Shown here: positions 49,973-58,784 of the stretch, one piece after another
Layout: the number at the start of each line of letters is the position of its first letter
How positions within the stretch are numbered: position 1 is the stretch's first letter
Source: Amnibacterium sp. CER49
Lineage (GTDB): Bacteria > Actinomycetota > Actinomycetes > Actinomycetales > Microbacteriaceae
Assembly: GCF_029846255.1 (NCBI RefSeq)
Contig: NZ_JARVWQ010000002.1
Location: 186,001 to 250,000 of the forward strand
Length of the DNA: 64,000 nt
Direction of reading: 5' to 3'
Program-made: the position numbers and the translations under genes
Notes under the pieces: generated by a model
Told to the model about the DNA's origin: nothing
The model's database searches: none
The model's input: only the letters and a program-made list of their open reading frames with translations

Positions 49973-51076
49973 TCACCAGGTGCTCGGCGTCACCCCCGCG
50001 GGCACCGCGTCGGGCCGCGAGGTCGTGGTCGAGAGGTCGACGGCCCGGCCCGTGCTGCTCGAGGCGGCGACGGCGTCCATGATCTCGAGCACGTGCAGGG
50101 CGAGGTCGCCGGAGGCGCGGTGCGGCCGGTCCGTCTCGACGGCGCGGGCGAGGTCGGCGAGCCCGTATCCGCGGGCCGCTTCGGCGTACCCGCCCGAAGG
50201 CTCCACGGTGCGCCACTCGCCGGACGCCGACTCGAACACCTCGACGGGGTCGTCGAAGCGGTTGGGGTCGGGCACGGCGATGGTGCCGGTCTCGCCGTAG
50301 AGCTCGAACAGCGGCATGGGCGCCTTCGTCGCCCAGCGGTCGAACGACACGGTGAGCGTCGAGAAGGGGCCGGAGGCGTGCTCGAGGACCGCCGTGACGG
50401 TCGTGTCGATGTCGATCGGGATCGTGGTGCCCGAGCTCGGCCCGGTGGCGATCGCGCGCTCCCTCGTCGACCGCCGACCGACGCCGCTCACCCGCGTGAC
50501 GGGACCGAGCAGGGTGACGAGGGCGGTGAGGTAGTACGGGCCCATGTCGAGCAGCGGGCCGCCGCCGGGCTGGTAGAAGAAGGCGGGCGCGGGATGCCAG
50601 CGCTCGTGCCCTGGCGCGCTCCACACGGCGTTCGCGGAGACGGGCGCCCCGACGGTGCCGGCGTCGAGCACCTGCCTGGCGGTCTGCACACCGGTGCCGA
50701 GCACCGTGTCGGGCGCGCTGCCGACCCGGAGGCCGAGCGACGCGGCGAGCTCGAGCATCGGCCGCGCCTCGTCCACCGAGAGGCCGAGCGGCTTCTCGGC
50801 GAAGACGTGCTTGCCCGCCCGCAGGGCGCGCGTGCCGACCTCGACGTGCGCCGCCGGGATCGTGAGGTTGAGCACGACGTCGACGTCGGGGACGGCGAGC
50901 AGCTCGTCCACGGTCAGGGCCTGCACGCCCTGCTCGGCCGCGACCTCGCGCGCCCGCTGCTCGTTCATGTCCGCGACCGCGACGAGGCGCAGACCCGGCA
51001 GCCGCGGGAACGACGCGAAGTACTGAGCGCTGATGTTTCCGACGCCGATGACCCCGACCCTCAGCGGCTCGCCCAC
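49973..51076 (-). CDS. Gfo/Idh/MocA-family oxidoreductase
   Basis: A 367-residue NAD(P)-dependent sugar/inositol dehydrogenase-like protein. The Rossmann motif RVGVIGVGNISAQYFASF is at the N-terminus; the EKP catalytic Lys is in HVFAEKPLGLS. The C-terminal GFO/IDH domain includes GGGPLLDMGPYYLTALVTLL with a conserved Asp. The final 20 residues are Ser/Thr/Pro-rich. GTG 51076 overlaps the ThuA gene by 16 bases. It is the third gene of an operon with ThuA and another oxidoreductase. Confidence 0.9.
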   Translation of the reverse strand: MGEPLRVGVIGVGNISAQYFASFPRLPGLRLVAVADMNEQRAREVAAEQGVQALTVDELLAVPDVDVVLNLTIPAAHVEVGTRALRAGKHVFAEKPLGLSVDEARPMLELAASLGLRVGSAPDTVLGTGVQTARQVLDAGTVGAPVSANAVWSAPGHERWHPAPAFFYQPGGGPLLDMGPYYLTALVTLLGPVTRVSGVGRRSTRERAIATGPSSGTTIPIDIDTTVTAVLEHASGPFSTLTVSFDRWATKAPMPLFELYGETGTIAVPDPNRFDDPVEVFESASGEWRTVEPSGGYAEAARGYGLADLARAVETDRPHRASGDLALHVLEIMDAVAASSSTGRAVDLSTTTSRPDAVPAGVTPSTW

Positions 51077-51762
51077 AGCAGCCCCCGCTCGATGATGGTG
51101 CGCACGTTGCGGTCGCGCAGGATCTCGACGCGGTGGCCCGGGGTCGAGACGAAGATGCGTCCTTCGCCCCACTGCCGCGTGTACACGGCGGGTGAGGTGA
51201 TCGGCTTGTTCCACGGGTCCCAGGGGCGCACCGCCTGGGTGGTGGTGGCGAGCACGTCCATGTAGTCGTCGTGCAGCACCCAGTACTGCTCCGTCGTCAG
51301 CTCGAAGTCCTCGATGCCCGCCGTGATCTCGTGGCTGCGGCCGAGGTCGGTGATCTCGATCGTGTGCGGCAGGTAGTTGTCGTCCTGCTCGCCGGTGCGC
51401 TCGTCGGGGTGCTTGCCGGGGTGCTCGGCGAACTGCGCGCCGACCATCTGCAGGTACTGGGCCGTGTTCCGGTACGAGTCGGCGATGCCGCCGTGCCAGC
51501 CGGCGAACCCGGCGCCCGCCTCGATCGCGGCGCGGAGCCCGAGGAACTGGTCCATCTCGATCGTCGACATCGTCATCGTCTGCACGATGAGGTCGACCGT
51601 CGGCATGTACTCGGCGTCGGCGTAGACGGCGGGGGACTCCTCGATGCGGACCTCGTAGCCGTGCTCCTCGAGGAAGGGGATGAACTCCTCGGTCGCCTCC
51701 TTCGGCTGGTGGCCGAACCATCCGCCCCGGACGACGAGCGCCTGCTTCTTCGTGTCGGTCAT
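51061..51762 (-). CDS. ThuA domain protein (trehalose-utilisation-like)
   Basis: A 233-residue ThuA-like protein with the class I GATase-like fold: ALVVRGGWFGHQPKEATEEF, VDLIVQTMTMSTI, GFAGWHGGIADSY, NYLPHTIEITDLGRSHEIT and GEGRIFVSTPGHRVE. In rhizobia ThuA/ThuB take part in sucrose/trehalose oxidation through 3-keto intermediates. Adjacent oxidoreductases fit sugar oxidation. It overlaps both neighbours (ATGA with the upstream gene), indicating a tightly coupled operon. Substrate unknown. Confidence 0.9.
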   Translation of the reverse strand: MTDTKKQALVVRGGWFGHQPKEATEEFIPFLEEHGYEVRIEESPAVYADAEYMPTVDLIVQTMTMSTIEMDQFLGLRAAIEAGAGFAGWHGGIADSYRNTAQYLQMVGAQFAEHPGKHPDERTGEQDDNYLPHTIEITDLGRSHEITAGIEDFELTTEQYWVLHDDYMDVLATTTQAVRPWDPWNKPITSPAVYTRQWGEGRIFVSTPGHRVEILRDRNVRTIIERGLLWASR

Positions 51763-52943
51763 CGGATGCCCTCCGTCGTCGTCCATGCGCTGCCGTTCGC
51801 GGCGCTCTCCTCGATCGCGGCGAGCACCCGCTGCACCTGCAGGCCCTCGTCGAACGACGGGCGCGGCGGGCGTCCGGCCGCGATGTCGTTCACGAAGTCG
51901 ACGATCTGGTGCGAGAACGCGTGCTCGTAGCCGAGGCCGTGCCCGGTCGGCCACCAGGCGCCCACCCACGGGTGGGACGGCTCGGTGGCGAGGATGCGCT
52001 GGAAGCCGAGGGTCTCCTCGGGGTCCGTCGCGTCGTAGAACCAGAGGACGTTCATGTCCTCGAAGTCGAACGCGATCGCGCCGCGCTCGCCCGAGAGCTC
52101 GAACCGGAACGCGTTCTTGCGTCCGGTCGCCATGCGGGTCGCCTCGAACTGCCCGAGGGCGCCGTCGCCGAAGCGGGCGGTGAACAGGGCGGCGTCGTCG
52201 ACGGTGACCGTGCCGGTCTCGTCGGAGGCGCGCCCGCTGAGCCCTGCGCGCTCGGCGAGCTTCGGGCGCTCCGTCACGAACGTCTCGAGCACCCCGCTCA
52301 CCGAGGTGATGGGGGAGTCGGTGAGGTACTGCGTCATGTCGATCGCGTGCGCGCCGATGTCGCCGAGGGCGCCGGAGCCCGCGAGCGACTTGTCGAGGCG
52401 CCAGGTCATCGGGGCGGAGGCGTCGGCGAGCCAGTCCTGCAGGTACTGCGCGCGCACCTGGCGGATGCGGCCGAGCCTGCCCTCCTCGATCAGCCGCTTC
52501 GCGAGCCCGACGGCCGGCACCCGGCGGTAGCTGAAGCCGACCATCGCGAAGACGCCGCGCTCGGCGGCGGCCCGGGCGGCGTCGGCCATGCGCTCGGCCT
52601 CGGCGACGGAGTTCGCGAGCGGCTTCTCGCAGATCACGTGCTTGCCCGCCTCGAGGGCGGCGATCGCGATGTCGACGTGGCTGTCGCCCGGCGTGCAGAC
52701 GTCGATGAGGTCGATGTCGTCGGCGTCGATCAGCGCCCGCCAGTCGGTCTCGGCGCGGGACCACCCCCACTTCGCCGCGGCCGCCGAGACGGCCTCCTGG
52801 TTGCGGCCCGCGACCGCCGTCATCCGCACCTGCGCGGGCAGGTCGAAGAACGCCGGAGCGCTCCGCCAGCCCTGCGAGTGCGCCGCTCCCATGAACCCGT
52901 AGCCGGCCATGCCGATCCCGAGCGTGCCGTCGGACAGTGCCAC
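51759..52943 (-). CDS. Gfo/Idh/MocA-family oxidoreductase
   Basis: A 394-residue NAD(P)-dependent oxidoreductase. Rossmann motif LGIGMAGYGFMGAAHSQGW; VICEKPLANS with the catalytic Lys; SGALGDIGAHAIDMTQYLT with the conserved His/Asp of the GFO_IDH_MocA C-terminal domain. GAGGGGG lies about 6 bases before GTG 52943. First gene of the three-gene operon with ThuA. It is divergent from the glutamine synthetase-like gene with a 174-base gap that holds an inverted repeat. Confidence 0.9.
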   Translation of the reverse strand: MALSDGTLGIGMAGYGFMGAAHSQGWRSAPAFFDLPAQVRMTAVAGRNQEAVSAAAAKWGWSRAETDWRALIDADDIDLIDVCTPGDSHVDIAIAALEAGKHVICEKPLANSVAEAERMADAARAAAERGVFAMVGFSYRRVPAVGLAKRLIEEGRLGRIRQVRAQYLQDWLADASAPMTWRLDKSLAGSGALGDIGAHAIDMTQYLTDSPITSVSGVLETFVTERPKLAERAGLSGRASDETGTVTVDDAALFTARFGDGALGQFEATRMATGRKNAFRFELSGERGAIAFDFEDMNVLWFYDATDPEETLGFQRILATEPSHPWVGAWWPTGHGLGYEHAFSHQIVDFVNDIAAGRPPRPSFDEGLQVQRVLAAIEESAANGSAWTTTEGIR

Positions 52944-53026
52944 GCGAACCCCCTCGTCCCGATCTGCCGTCGCGCTCACCGCGCCGGCTCCGGGATCGAC
53001 GCTACCGACGCCCTCCTGGGCGTGCA

Positions 53027-53049
53027 ATTCGTATGGCACGGCAACGAAT
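53027..53049. promoter_or_regulatory. Operator-like inverted repeat in the divergent gap
   Basis: ATTCGT and ACGAAT are separated by 11 bases; if a one-base bulge is allowed the arms extend to GC(A)ATTCGT and ACGAATGC. The spot is more AT-rich than its surroundings and lies midway in the 52944-53117 gap between two oppositely read operons. It is a plausible binding site for a GntR/LacI-type regulator, but no regulator gene is adjacent. Confidence 0.35.
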
Positions 53050-53117
53050 GCGTCGCTCGTGCCGACCGTGTCCGTAACGAGACGCACCCGGAAGCGGCCC
53101 TCTGCCAGCATGTCGCC

Positions 53118-54479
53118 GTGAGCACCCCCCGAGTCCTGCCCGCTCCGGATCCGGTCGCCCTCACCGCTGCGGCCGAGGCGCTGACCGAGCGCGGCGTGCG
53201 CCTCATCGGGGGAAGCTTCGTGAACAGCGCCGGCATCGTGCTCGGCAAGACGGTGAGCCCCGCGCGGCTCGGCGCGTTCGCGAGCAGCGGCCTCGGCGTC
53301 TCGCCCACCTGGAACGTGTTCTGCATCGACGGCGGCATCGCCTTCACCCCCGACCTCGGCGTCGTCGGCGACCTCCGCCTCCGCCTCGACCTCGACGCGC
53401 TCACCGAGCTCGACGGCGGCCTCGCGTGGGCGCCGACCGAGCTGTTCGACCAGGCCGGGGAGCCGCTGCCGATCGACCCGCGGGGCACGCTGCGGCGCGT
53501 CCAGGCCGACGTCGAGGCCGCGGGCCTGGACGTGCTCGTGGGGCACGAGCTCGAGTTCGTCGTCACCGCCGGGGACGGCGAGGCCTGGCCGCGCCGCGGC
53601 TGGACGCCCTACGGGTTCGGCCCGGTGCTCGACCACGAGGCCTTCCTCGCCGACCTGGTCGGCGAGGCGACCGCGGCAGGGCTCGGGCTCGAGCAGCTGC
53701 ATGCCGAGTACGTGCCCGGGCAGTTCGAGTTCTCGCTGCCCCCGCTGTCACCCCTCGCCGCCGCGGACGCCGCGGTGCTCTCCCGGTTGCTCGTCTCGCG
53801 CATCGCGCGGCGGCACGGGCTGCTCGCCTCGTTCTCGCCGTTCCCGTTCGCGGGCGGCGGCGGCAATGGCGCGCACCTCCACTTCTCCTTCAGCCGGGAC
53901 GGCGCGCCCCTCTTCTCCGGTGGCGACGGCCCGTACGGCATCACGACGGAGGGCGGCGCCGCGATCGGCGGGCTGGTGGAGGCGCTGCCCGGCATCCATG
54001 CGGTGCTGAGCGGCTCGATCCTCTCCGGCGCCCGGCTGCGGCCGGGGTTCTGGTCCGGGGCGTTCGCGTGCTGGGGCCGTGAGAACCGCGAGGCCGCGAT
54101 CCGCTTCCTGGAGGCGACGCCCGGCAACCCGCACGGCGCGAACATCGAGGTGAAGCCGATCGACCCCTCCGCGAACCCGTACCTCGCGTCGGCCGCGGTG
54201 CTCGGCGCGGCGCTCCAGGGCGTCCGTGCCGGCACGGCGCTGCCCGCGGAGGTGCCGGTGAACCCCGTCGATGTCGCCGACGAGCGGGGGATCGTGCGCA
54301 TGCCGTCCGAGCTCGCCCCGGCGCTCGACGCGCTCGAGGCGTCGGCGTCCGCCGCCCTCGTGCTGGGCGAGCCGGTCGTCGCCGCGGTGCTCGCAGTGCG
54401 CCGATGGGAGCTCGACCATCACGGCGACGTGCCCGCCGAGGAGCTGCCGGCCCGCTTCCGCTTCGCCTGGTCGATCTGA
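53118..54479 (+). CDS. Glutamine synthetase-like gamma-glutamyl ligase (GlnA3/FluG-type)
   Basis: A 453-residue GS-fold ligase. The ATP/ammonia domain shows FAGGGGNGAHLHFSF and GRENREAAIRFLEATPGNPH, and the conserved NPYLASAAVLGAAL end. LVGHELEFVV carries the metal-binding Glu pair. It lacks the adenylylation Tyr loop of GlnA1. GS-like ligases next to amidohydrolases and permeases usually make gamma-glutamyl amides of amines (GlnA3, GlnA4, PuuA, IpuC) rather than glutamine. GTG 53118 is the only close in-frame start. Its stop and the next start share TGATG, so the two are coupled. Amine specificity unknown. Confidence 0.88.
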   Translation: MSTPRVLPAPDPVALTAAAEALTERGVRLIGGSFVNSAGIVLGKTVSPARLGAFASSGLGVSPTWNVFCIDGGIAFTPDLGVVGDLRLRLDLDALTELDGGLAWAPTELFDQAGEPLPIDPRGTLRRVQADVEAAGLDVLVGHELEFVVTAGDGEAWPRRGWTPYGFGPVLDHEAFLADLVGEATAAGLGLEQLHAEYVPGQFEFSLPPLSPLAAADAAVLSRLLVSRIARRHGLLASFSPFPFAGGGGNGAHLHFSFSRDGAPLFSGGDGPYGITTEGGAAIGGLVEALPGIHAVLSGSILSGARLRPGFWSGAFACWGRENREAAIRFLEATPGNPHGANIEVKPIDPSANPYLASAAVLGAALQGVRAGTALPAEVPVNPVDVADERGIVRMPSELAPALDALEASASAALVLGEPVVAAVLAVRRWELDHHGDVPAEELPARFRFAWSI

Positions 54480-55606
54480 TGGCCGACCTGGTCGGCTTCG
54501 TCGAGGCGCTGCCGCTCGTCGACCACCACGTGCACGGGTCGTTCCGTGCGGACCTCTCGCGCAGCCGCTTCGAGAACGCGCTGAACGAGGGCAGCACCGA
54601 CCCGCTGCCCGAGTTCGTCTCGGGGTTCGACTCGCAGCTCGGCTTCGCGGTCCGCCGCTGGTGCGCCCCGCTGCTCGACCTGCCCCCGCATGCGGCCGCG
54701 GACGACTACTGGAGCCGCCGGGCGGAGCTCGGCGAGTCCGAGGTGAACCGGCGCTTCCTCCGCGCCGCGGGCGTCTCGGACTGGGTGCTCGACACGGGCT
54801 TCGGCGCGGACGAGGTGCTCTCGCTCGACGAGGTGCGTGACATCACCGGCGCGCGCGTCCACGAGGTCGTGCGGCTCGAGGCGATCGCCGCGATGCTGCT
54901 CGTTCAGGGCGCGGACGACTACCCTGCCCGGTTCCGGGCCGAGGTGCACGCCGCGCGGGTGCGGGGGGCGGCCGGAGCGAAGAGCGTCCTCGCCTACCGC
55001 ACCGGGTTCGACATCGACTGGCGGCGACCTGGCGACGACGAGGTGCAGCGCGCCGCCGAGGCGCAGGTGGCGGCGGGGAACCCGCAGCTCAAGGACCGCT
55101 CGCTCATCGTCTTCGGGATCCTCGCCGCAGTCGACGCCGGGCTGCCCCTGCAGCTGCACGTCGGGTTCGGCGACCGCGACCTCGACCTGCACCGCACGAA
55201 CCCGATGCTGCTGCTGCCGCTGCTGCGCACCCCCGAGGCGCAGGCCGTGCCGGTGCTGCTGCTGCACTGCTACCCCTACGAGCGGGAGGCGGGGTACCTC
55301 GCGCAGGCGTTCGGCAACGTCTATCTCGACGTCGGGCTCGCGCTCAACTACCTCGGCGCTCGCGCCGCCGCGCTCGTCGCCCGCAGCTACGAGGCCGCGC
55401 CGTTCGCGAAGGTGCTCTACTCCTCGGACGCCTGGGGACCGGCGGAGCTGCACTACCTCGGCGCCCGCCTGTGGCGGAACGCCGTCACCCGGGTGATCGG
55501 CGGCTTCGTCGACGAGGGGGAGTGGTCGCCGGGCGACGCCCGGCGCGTGCTCGAGCTCTCCGCCTCGGGCAACGCCCGCCGGCTGTACGGCCTGCCCGAC
55601 TCCTGA
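54479..55606 (+). CDS. Amidohydrolase family protein (FluG N-terminal-like)
   Basis: A 375-residue metal-dependent TIM-barrel amidohydrolase. It begins FVEALPLVDHHVHGSFRADL with the HxH metal ligands; LPLQLHVGFGDRDLDLHRTN and LLLHCYPYEREAGYL supply later His residues, and VLYSSDAWGPAELHYLGA the metal-binding Asp. This is the N-terminal half of the fungal FluG and related bacterial proteins, in which it is fused to a GS domain; here the two are separate genes sharing TGATG. It may hydrolyse the amide made by the GS-like partner. Substrate unknown. Confidence 0.88.
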   Translation: MADLVGFVEALPLVDHHVHGSFRADLSRSRFENALNEGSTDPLPEFVSGFDSQLGFAVRRWCAPLLDLPPHAAADDYWSRRAELGESEVNRRFLRAAGVSDWVLDTGFGADEVLSLDEVRDITGARVHEVVRLEAIAAMLLVQGADDYPARFRAEVHAARVRGAAGAKSVLAYRTGFDIDWRRPGDDEVQRAAEAQVAAGNPQLKDRSLIVFGILAAVDAGLPLQLHVGFGDRDLDLHRTNPMLLLPLLRTPEAQAVPVLLLHCYPYEREAGYLAQAFGNVYLDVGLALNYLGARAAALVARSYEAAPFAKVLYSSDAWGPAELHYLGARLWRNAVTRVIGGFVDEGEWSPGDARRVLELSASGNARRLYGLPDS

Positions 55607-55637
55607 ACCAGCTCGACCGACGAGGAAGGACCCTTCC

Positions 55638-57128
55638 GTGACCGACGAGGCGCTCGCGCGCACGACCGAGAGCGACGGCGCCCCGGCGCTGCGCCGCAAC
55701 CTGTCCGTCTGGGAGGCGATCGGCGTCAGCGTGGCGCTGATGGCGCCCTCGATGGCGATCAACATCAACCCGCAGGGCTCCGCCGGTCTCGTCGGCCGAG
55801 CCGTGCCGCTCACGTTCGTGATCGCGACGGTCGCGGTGCTGCTGATCGCCTACACGTTCGTGCGGCTGAGCCAGCGGTTCAACCACTCCGGCAGCGTCTA
55901 CGGCTTCGTCGGGGTGACCCTCGGGCCGCGCTCGGGCGCGTTCAGCGGCTGGGCGATGGCGGGCACCTACATCTTCTACGGCGCCGTGACGAGCATGGCC
56001 TCCGGCATCTTCCTCACCTCGCTCGTGCAGCGCCTGTTCTGGAAGGACGCCCCGGACTGGCTCGGCTTCCTGCTCGGCTCGATCGTGCTCGCGGTCGTCT
56101 GGTTCCTCGCCTCCCGCCCCGCCAAGGGCGGCACCCGGTTCCTGTTCATCGCCGAGACGACGACGGTGGCGCTGATCCTCATCGTCGCGGTGGTGGTCGC
56201 CGTGCGGCTGCTCGTCGGCAACGCGCCCGGGGGCCACACCTTCGACCTGTCGGTGTTCGCGGTCGAACCGGGCAGCGACCCGTCGACCGTGTTCCTCGGG
56301 GTCGTCTTCGCCTTCCTGTCGTTCGCCGGCTTCGAGGCGGCGGCGACGCTCGGCGAGGAGGCGCGCGAGCCGCGGCGGGACATCCCGCGGGCCATCCTCG
56401 GCACGGCGATCTTCGGGGGCGTGTACTTCATCGTCGTCACCGCGATCGAGGTGATGGGCTTCGGCACCGACGCGAAGGGCGTGAAGGCGTTCGTCGCGTC
56501 GGGCTCGCTCGTCGGCGACCTCGGCGCGACGTACATCGCCCCGTGGATCGGTGACCTCATCACCCTCGGCGCCGCGTTCAGCGCCGTCGCGTGCTGCCTC
56601 GCCTGCGCCGTGGGCGCCTCGCGGCTGATCTTCGCGCTGTCGCGCGACGGCCTCGGCCCGGCGCCGTTCTCGCGGGTGTCGGCGAGGCACGGGGTGCCGA
56701 ACGTGGCCGTCGCGGCGGTCGCGGTGCTCATCTACGTGTTCATCGCGGTGTCCTGGTTCGTGCTCCGCGTGAAGCCGTTCGACCTGTTCGTCACCTCCGG
56801 CACCACGGGGACGCTGATCCTGCTCGTCGCCTACGTGCTCGCGACCATCGGGGCGATCCGGCTCCTGTTCTTCAGCGGCGCGCGCAAGGTGGCGACGTGG
56901 GAGATCGTCGTGCCGATCCTCGCGCTGCTCGTGCTGGCGTACACGCTGTTCCGGAACATCGTCCCGCTGCCCACCGGCGCCGGCCTCTGGGGTCCCGGGC
57001 TCGCGGTGGCCTGGCTGGTCGTCGCGCTCGTGGGCGTGCTCGCCCGCCCCGCCGCGGCGGTGCGCGCCGGACAGCTGCTCGCGCGGTCCGAGGGCCTGTC
57101 GACGACGGAGGCGCCTGTCGGCGGCTGA
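55638..57128 (+). CDS. APC-superfamily amino acid/amine permease
   Basis: A 496-residue transporter with about 12 hydrophobic segments. It begins LRRNLSVWEAIGVSVALMAP with helix 1, followed by FSGWAMAGTYIFYGAVTSMA and FAFLSFAGFEAAATLGEEAR, the APC helix 6 pattern. GAGGAAGGA precedes GTG 55638, 31 bases after the amidohydrolase, so it is the third gene of the operon. It probably imports the amine or amino acid used by the GS-like enzyme. Confidence 0.9.
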   Translation: MTDEALARTTESDGAPALRRNLSVWEAIGVSVALMAPSMAININPQGSAGLVGRAVPLTFVIATVAVLLIAYTFVRLSQRFNHSGSVYGFVGVTLGPRSGAFSGWAMAGTYIFYGAVTSMASGIFLTSLVQRLFWKDAPDWLGFLLGSIVLAVVWFLASRPAKGGTRFLFIAETTTVALILIVAVVVAVRLLVGNAPGGHTFDLSVFAVEPGSDPSTVFLGVVFAFLSFAGFEAAATLGEEAREPRRDIPRAILGTAIFGGVYFIVVTAIEVMGFGTDAKGVKAFVASGSLVGDLGATYIAPWIGDLITLGAAFSAVACCLACAVGASRLIFALSRDGLGPAPFSRVSARHGVPNVAVAAVAVLIYVFIAVSWFVLRVKPFDLFVTSGTTGTLILLVAYVLATIGAIRLLFFSGARKVATWEIVVPILALLVLAYTLFRNIVPLPTGAGLWGPGLAVAWLVVALVGVLARPAAAVRAGQLLARSEGLSTTEAPVGG

Positions 57129-57135
57129 CCGGGGC

Positions 57136-57894
57136 TCAGGCGGCGGCGGCCACCTCGGCGAGGTCGCGGACATCGACCTCGAGGGTGTGGCGCTGCACGA
57201 CGAGCAGCTGCCCGTTCTCGAGAGAGCGCCAGCCGTCGCCGCCCCAGCCGGTCGACGCGACGACGACGGCGTCCGGCGTCACCCGGTAGCGCAGCCGGTA
57301 GTACTCGGGACCCTCGAGCGCCTCGGCCTCTGGCCGGAAGCGGTTGGCCACGACGAGCTCGGTGCTCGTCAGCACCATGGCGTTCAGGCACGTGTAGTCG
57401 AAGCCGCCCTCCGCGATCGCGGTGGTGGTCTCCGCGAGCGCGGCGGCGACGTCCATGCGGCGCGCCTTGTCGAGCACCGAGAGGTAGTAGCGCTCGCTGT
57501 CCGTCGTGCCTTCCCGGAGGCCGCGCACGTCCTCGGCGACGAGCTCGTCGAGCCGGGTCGCGGGCCGGATCGCGCCGTTGTGCGCGAACGCGATCCGGCC
57601 GTCCGTGAAGGGATGCGTGTTGCGGACGTCGATCGCGAGGCCGTCGGTGGCCCACCGCACATGGGCGACCGCCGCGTCGGTGCGGTGCTCCTGGGAGACG
57701 CGGGCGAACTCCGGGCTCTCGTGCGCCGGGTCCGGGTACCGGGCGGTACCGACGCCGTCCTCGGTCGCCCAGGCGAGACCCCAGCCGTCCGTGTGCTGGC
57801 GCGCGAGGTCGACGAACCGCTGCAGCGCGTCCGCGCCGAGCACCTCGGTGAGCGTCGTGGGGGTGCGGGAGACGTAGGCGAGCAGGCGGCACAT
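57136..57894 (-). CDS. Class II glutamine amidotransferase (EgtC/YafJ-like)
   Basis: A 252-residue Ntn hydrolase. The ATG at 57894 gives MCRLLAYV, so Cys2 becomes the N-terminal nucleophile once Met is removed; an upstream start 9 bases earlier would bury it. Other landmarks are HTDGWGLAW, VAHVRWATDG, NTHPFTDGRIAFAHNGAI and TTDSERYYL. No synthase domain follows, so it acts as a free gamma-glutamyl amidohydrolase, like EgtC. It converges on the permease gene with 7 bases between and could cleave the gamma-glutamyl products of that operon (inference). No ergothioneine genes are in the window. Confidence 0.88.
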   Translation of the reverse strand: MCRLLAYVSRTPTTLTEVLGADALQRFVDLARQHTDGWGLAWATEDGVGTARYPDPAHESPEFARVSQEHRTDAAVAHVRWATDGLAIDVRNTHPFTDGRIAFAHNGAIRPATRLDELVAEDVRGLREGTTDSERYYLSVLDKARRMDVAAALAETTTAIAEGGFDYTCLNAMVLTSTELVVANRFRPEAEALEGPEYYRLRYRVTPDAVVVASTGWGGDGWRSLENGQLLVVQRHTLEVDVRDLAEVAAAA

Positions 57895-57946
57895 GCGTGC
57901 CATCCTCCATCGGATCCACTCGGAGGCTCGTCAGGAGGCCTGCGCG

Positions 57947-58717
57947 TCAGAGCATCACGTCGCCGCCGTTCGGGCCGAGCGTCTGGCCCACGTAGTAGCT
58001 GCCTCCGGCGGACGCGAGCAGCACCGCGGTCGGCACCACCTCCTCGACCCGGCCGAACCGGCCGATCGGCAGCTCGGCGAGCTTCGTGCTGCGCCAGGCC
58101 TCGGTCTCGCCGGCGAGCAGCGGCGTCTCGATCGGCCCGGGCGCGATCGCGTTCACGAGCACGCCGCGGGCCGACACCTCGCGGGCGAGCGACTTCGTGA
58201 GCCCGATCACGCCCGCCTTGCTGGCCGCGTAGTGCGCGGCGCCGGCCCCACCGATCTGGCCGAGCTGCGAGGCGATGGTGATGATCCGCCCGTCGGAGCG
58301 CTCGAGCATCTGGGGCAGCAGAGCGCGGGTGCAGAGGAACACGCTGCGCAGGTTCACGGCGATCACCCGGTCCCAGTCCTCGACCGTCATCGATTCGACG
58401 AGCGCTTCGCGGAAGATCCCGGCGTTGTTCACGAGCACGTCGACGCGGCCGAAGCGCTCGAGCGCCGCGGCGGCCATCGCCTGCACGGCCGCCGCGTCGC
58501 TCACGTCCGCCTGCACGTGGAGGGGCTCGTGACCCGCTGCCCGGATGCCGTCGAGGGTCGCGGCGGCGTCCCGCTCGCCCGCGAGATCGACGACGACCAC
58601 GTCGGCGCCCTCCCGGGCGTACGCGACGGCGATGCCCTGCCCGATGCCGGACGCGGCCCCGGTGACGAGGGCGACGCGACCGTCGAGCAGGCCGGAGGCG
58701 GGAGCGGGAGGCGTCAC
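57947..58717 (-). CDS. Short-chain dehydrogenase/reductase (classical SDR)
   Basis: A 256-residue classical SDR. The cofactor motif is LVTGAASGIGQGIA, NNAG follows in VLVNNAGIF, and the active site is IASQLGQIG with Ser and YAASKAG with Tyr-x3-Lys. The aspartate at the end of strand 2 (VVVVDLAGERD) favours NAD(H). The C-terminus GQTLGPNGGDVML is typical. GTG 58717 is chosen over GTG 58735 because GGAG is near. It follows the peptidase gene on the same strand. Substrate unknown. Confidence 0.9.
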   Translation of the reverse strand: MTPPAPASGLLDGRVALVTGAASGIGQGIAVAYAREGADVVVVDLAGERDAAATLDGIRAAGHEPLHVQADVSDAAAVQAMAAAALERFGRVDVLVNNAGIFREALVESMTVEDWDRVIAVNLRSVFLCTRALLPQMLERSDGRIITIASQLGQIGGAGAAHYAASKAGVIGLTKSLAREVSARGVLVNAIAPGPIETPLLAGETEAWRSTKLAELPIGRFGRVEEVVPTAVLLASAGGSYYVGQTLGPNGGDVML

Positions 58718-58784
58718 CGCTCCGGTGTACCGCACGCCGCGGAGCGACGGCTGCGCTCCGCCGCGCGGACGCGGGGATCGAGGA

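Noticed and set aside
53070-53110. GlnR box before the glutamine synthetase-like gene
   Set aside because: GTAAC occurs but the second half-site with correct spacing is not convincing.
54404-54478. Upstream in-frame start for the amidohydrolase
   Set aside because: It would overlap the GS gene by about 75 bases; the ATG at 54479 shares TGATG with the GS stop and begins at the conserved N-terminus.
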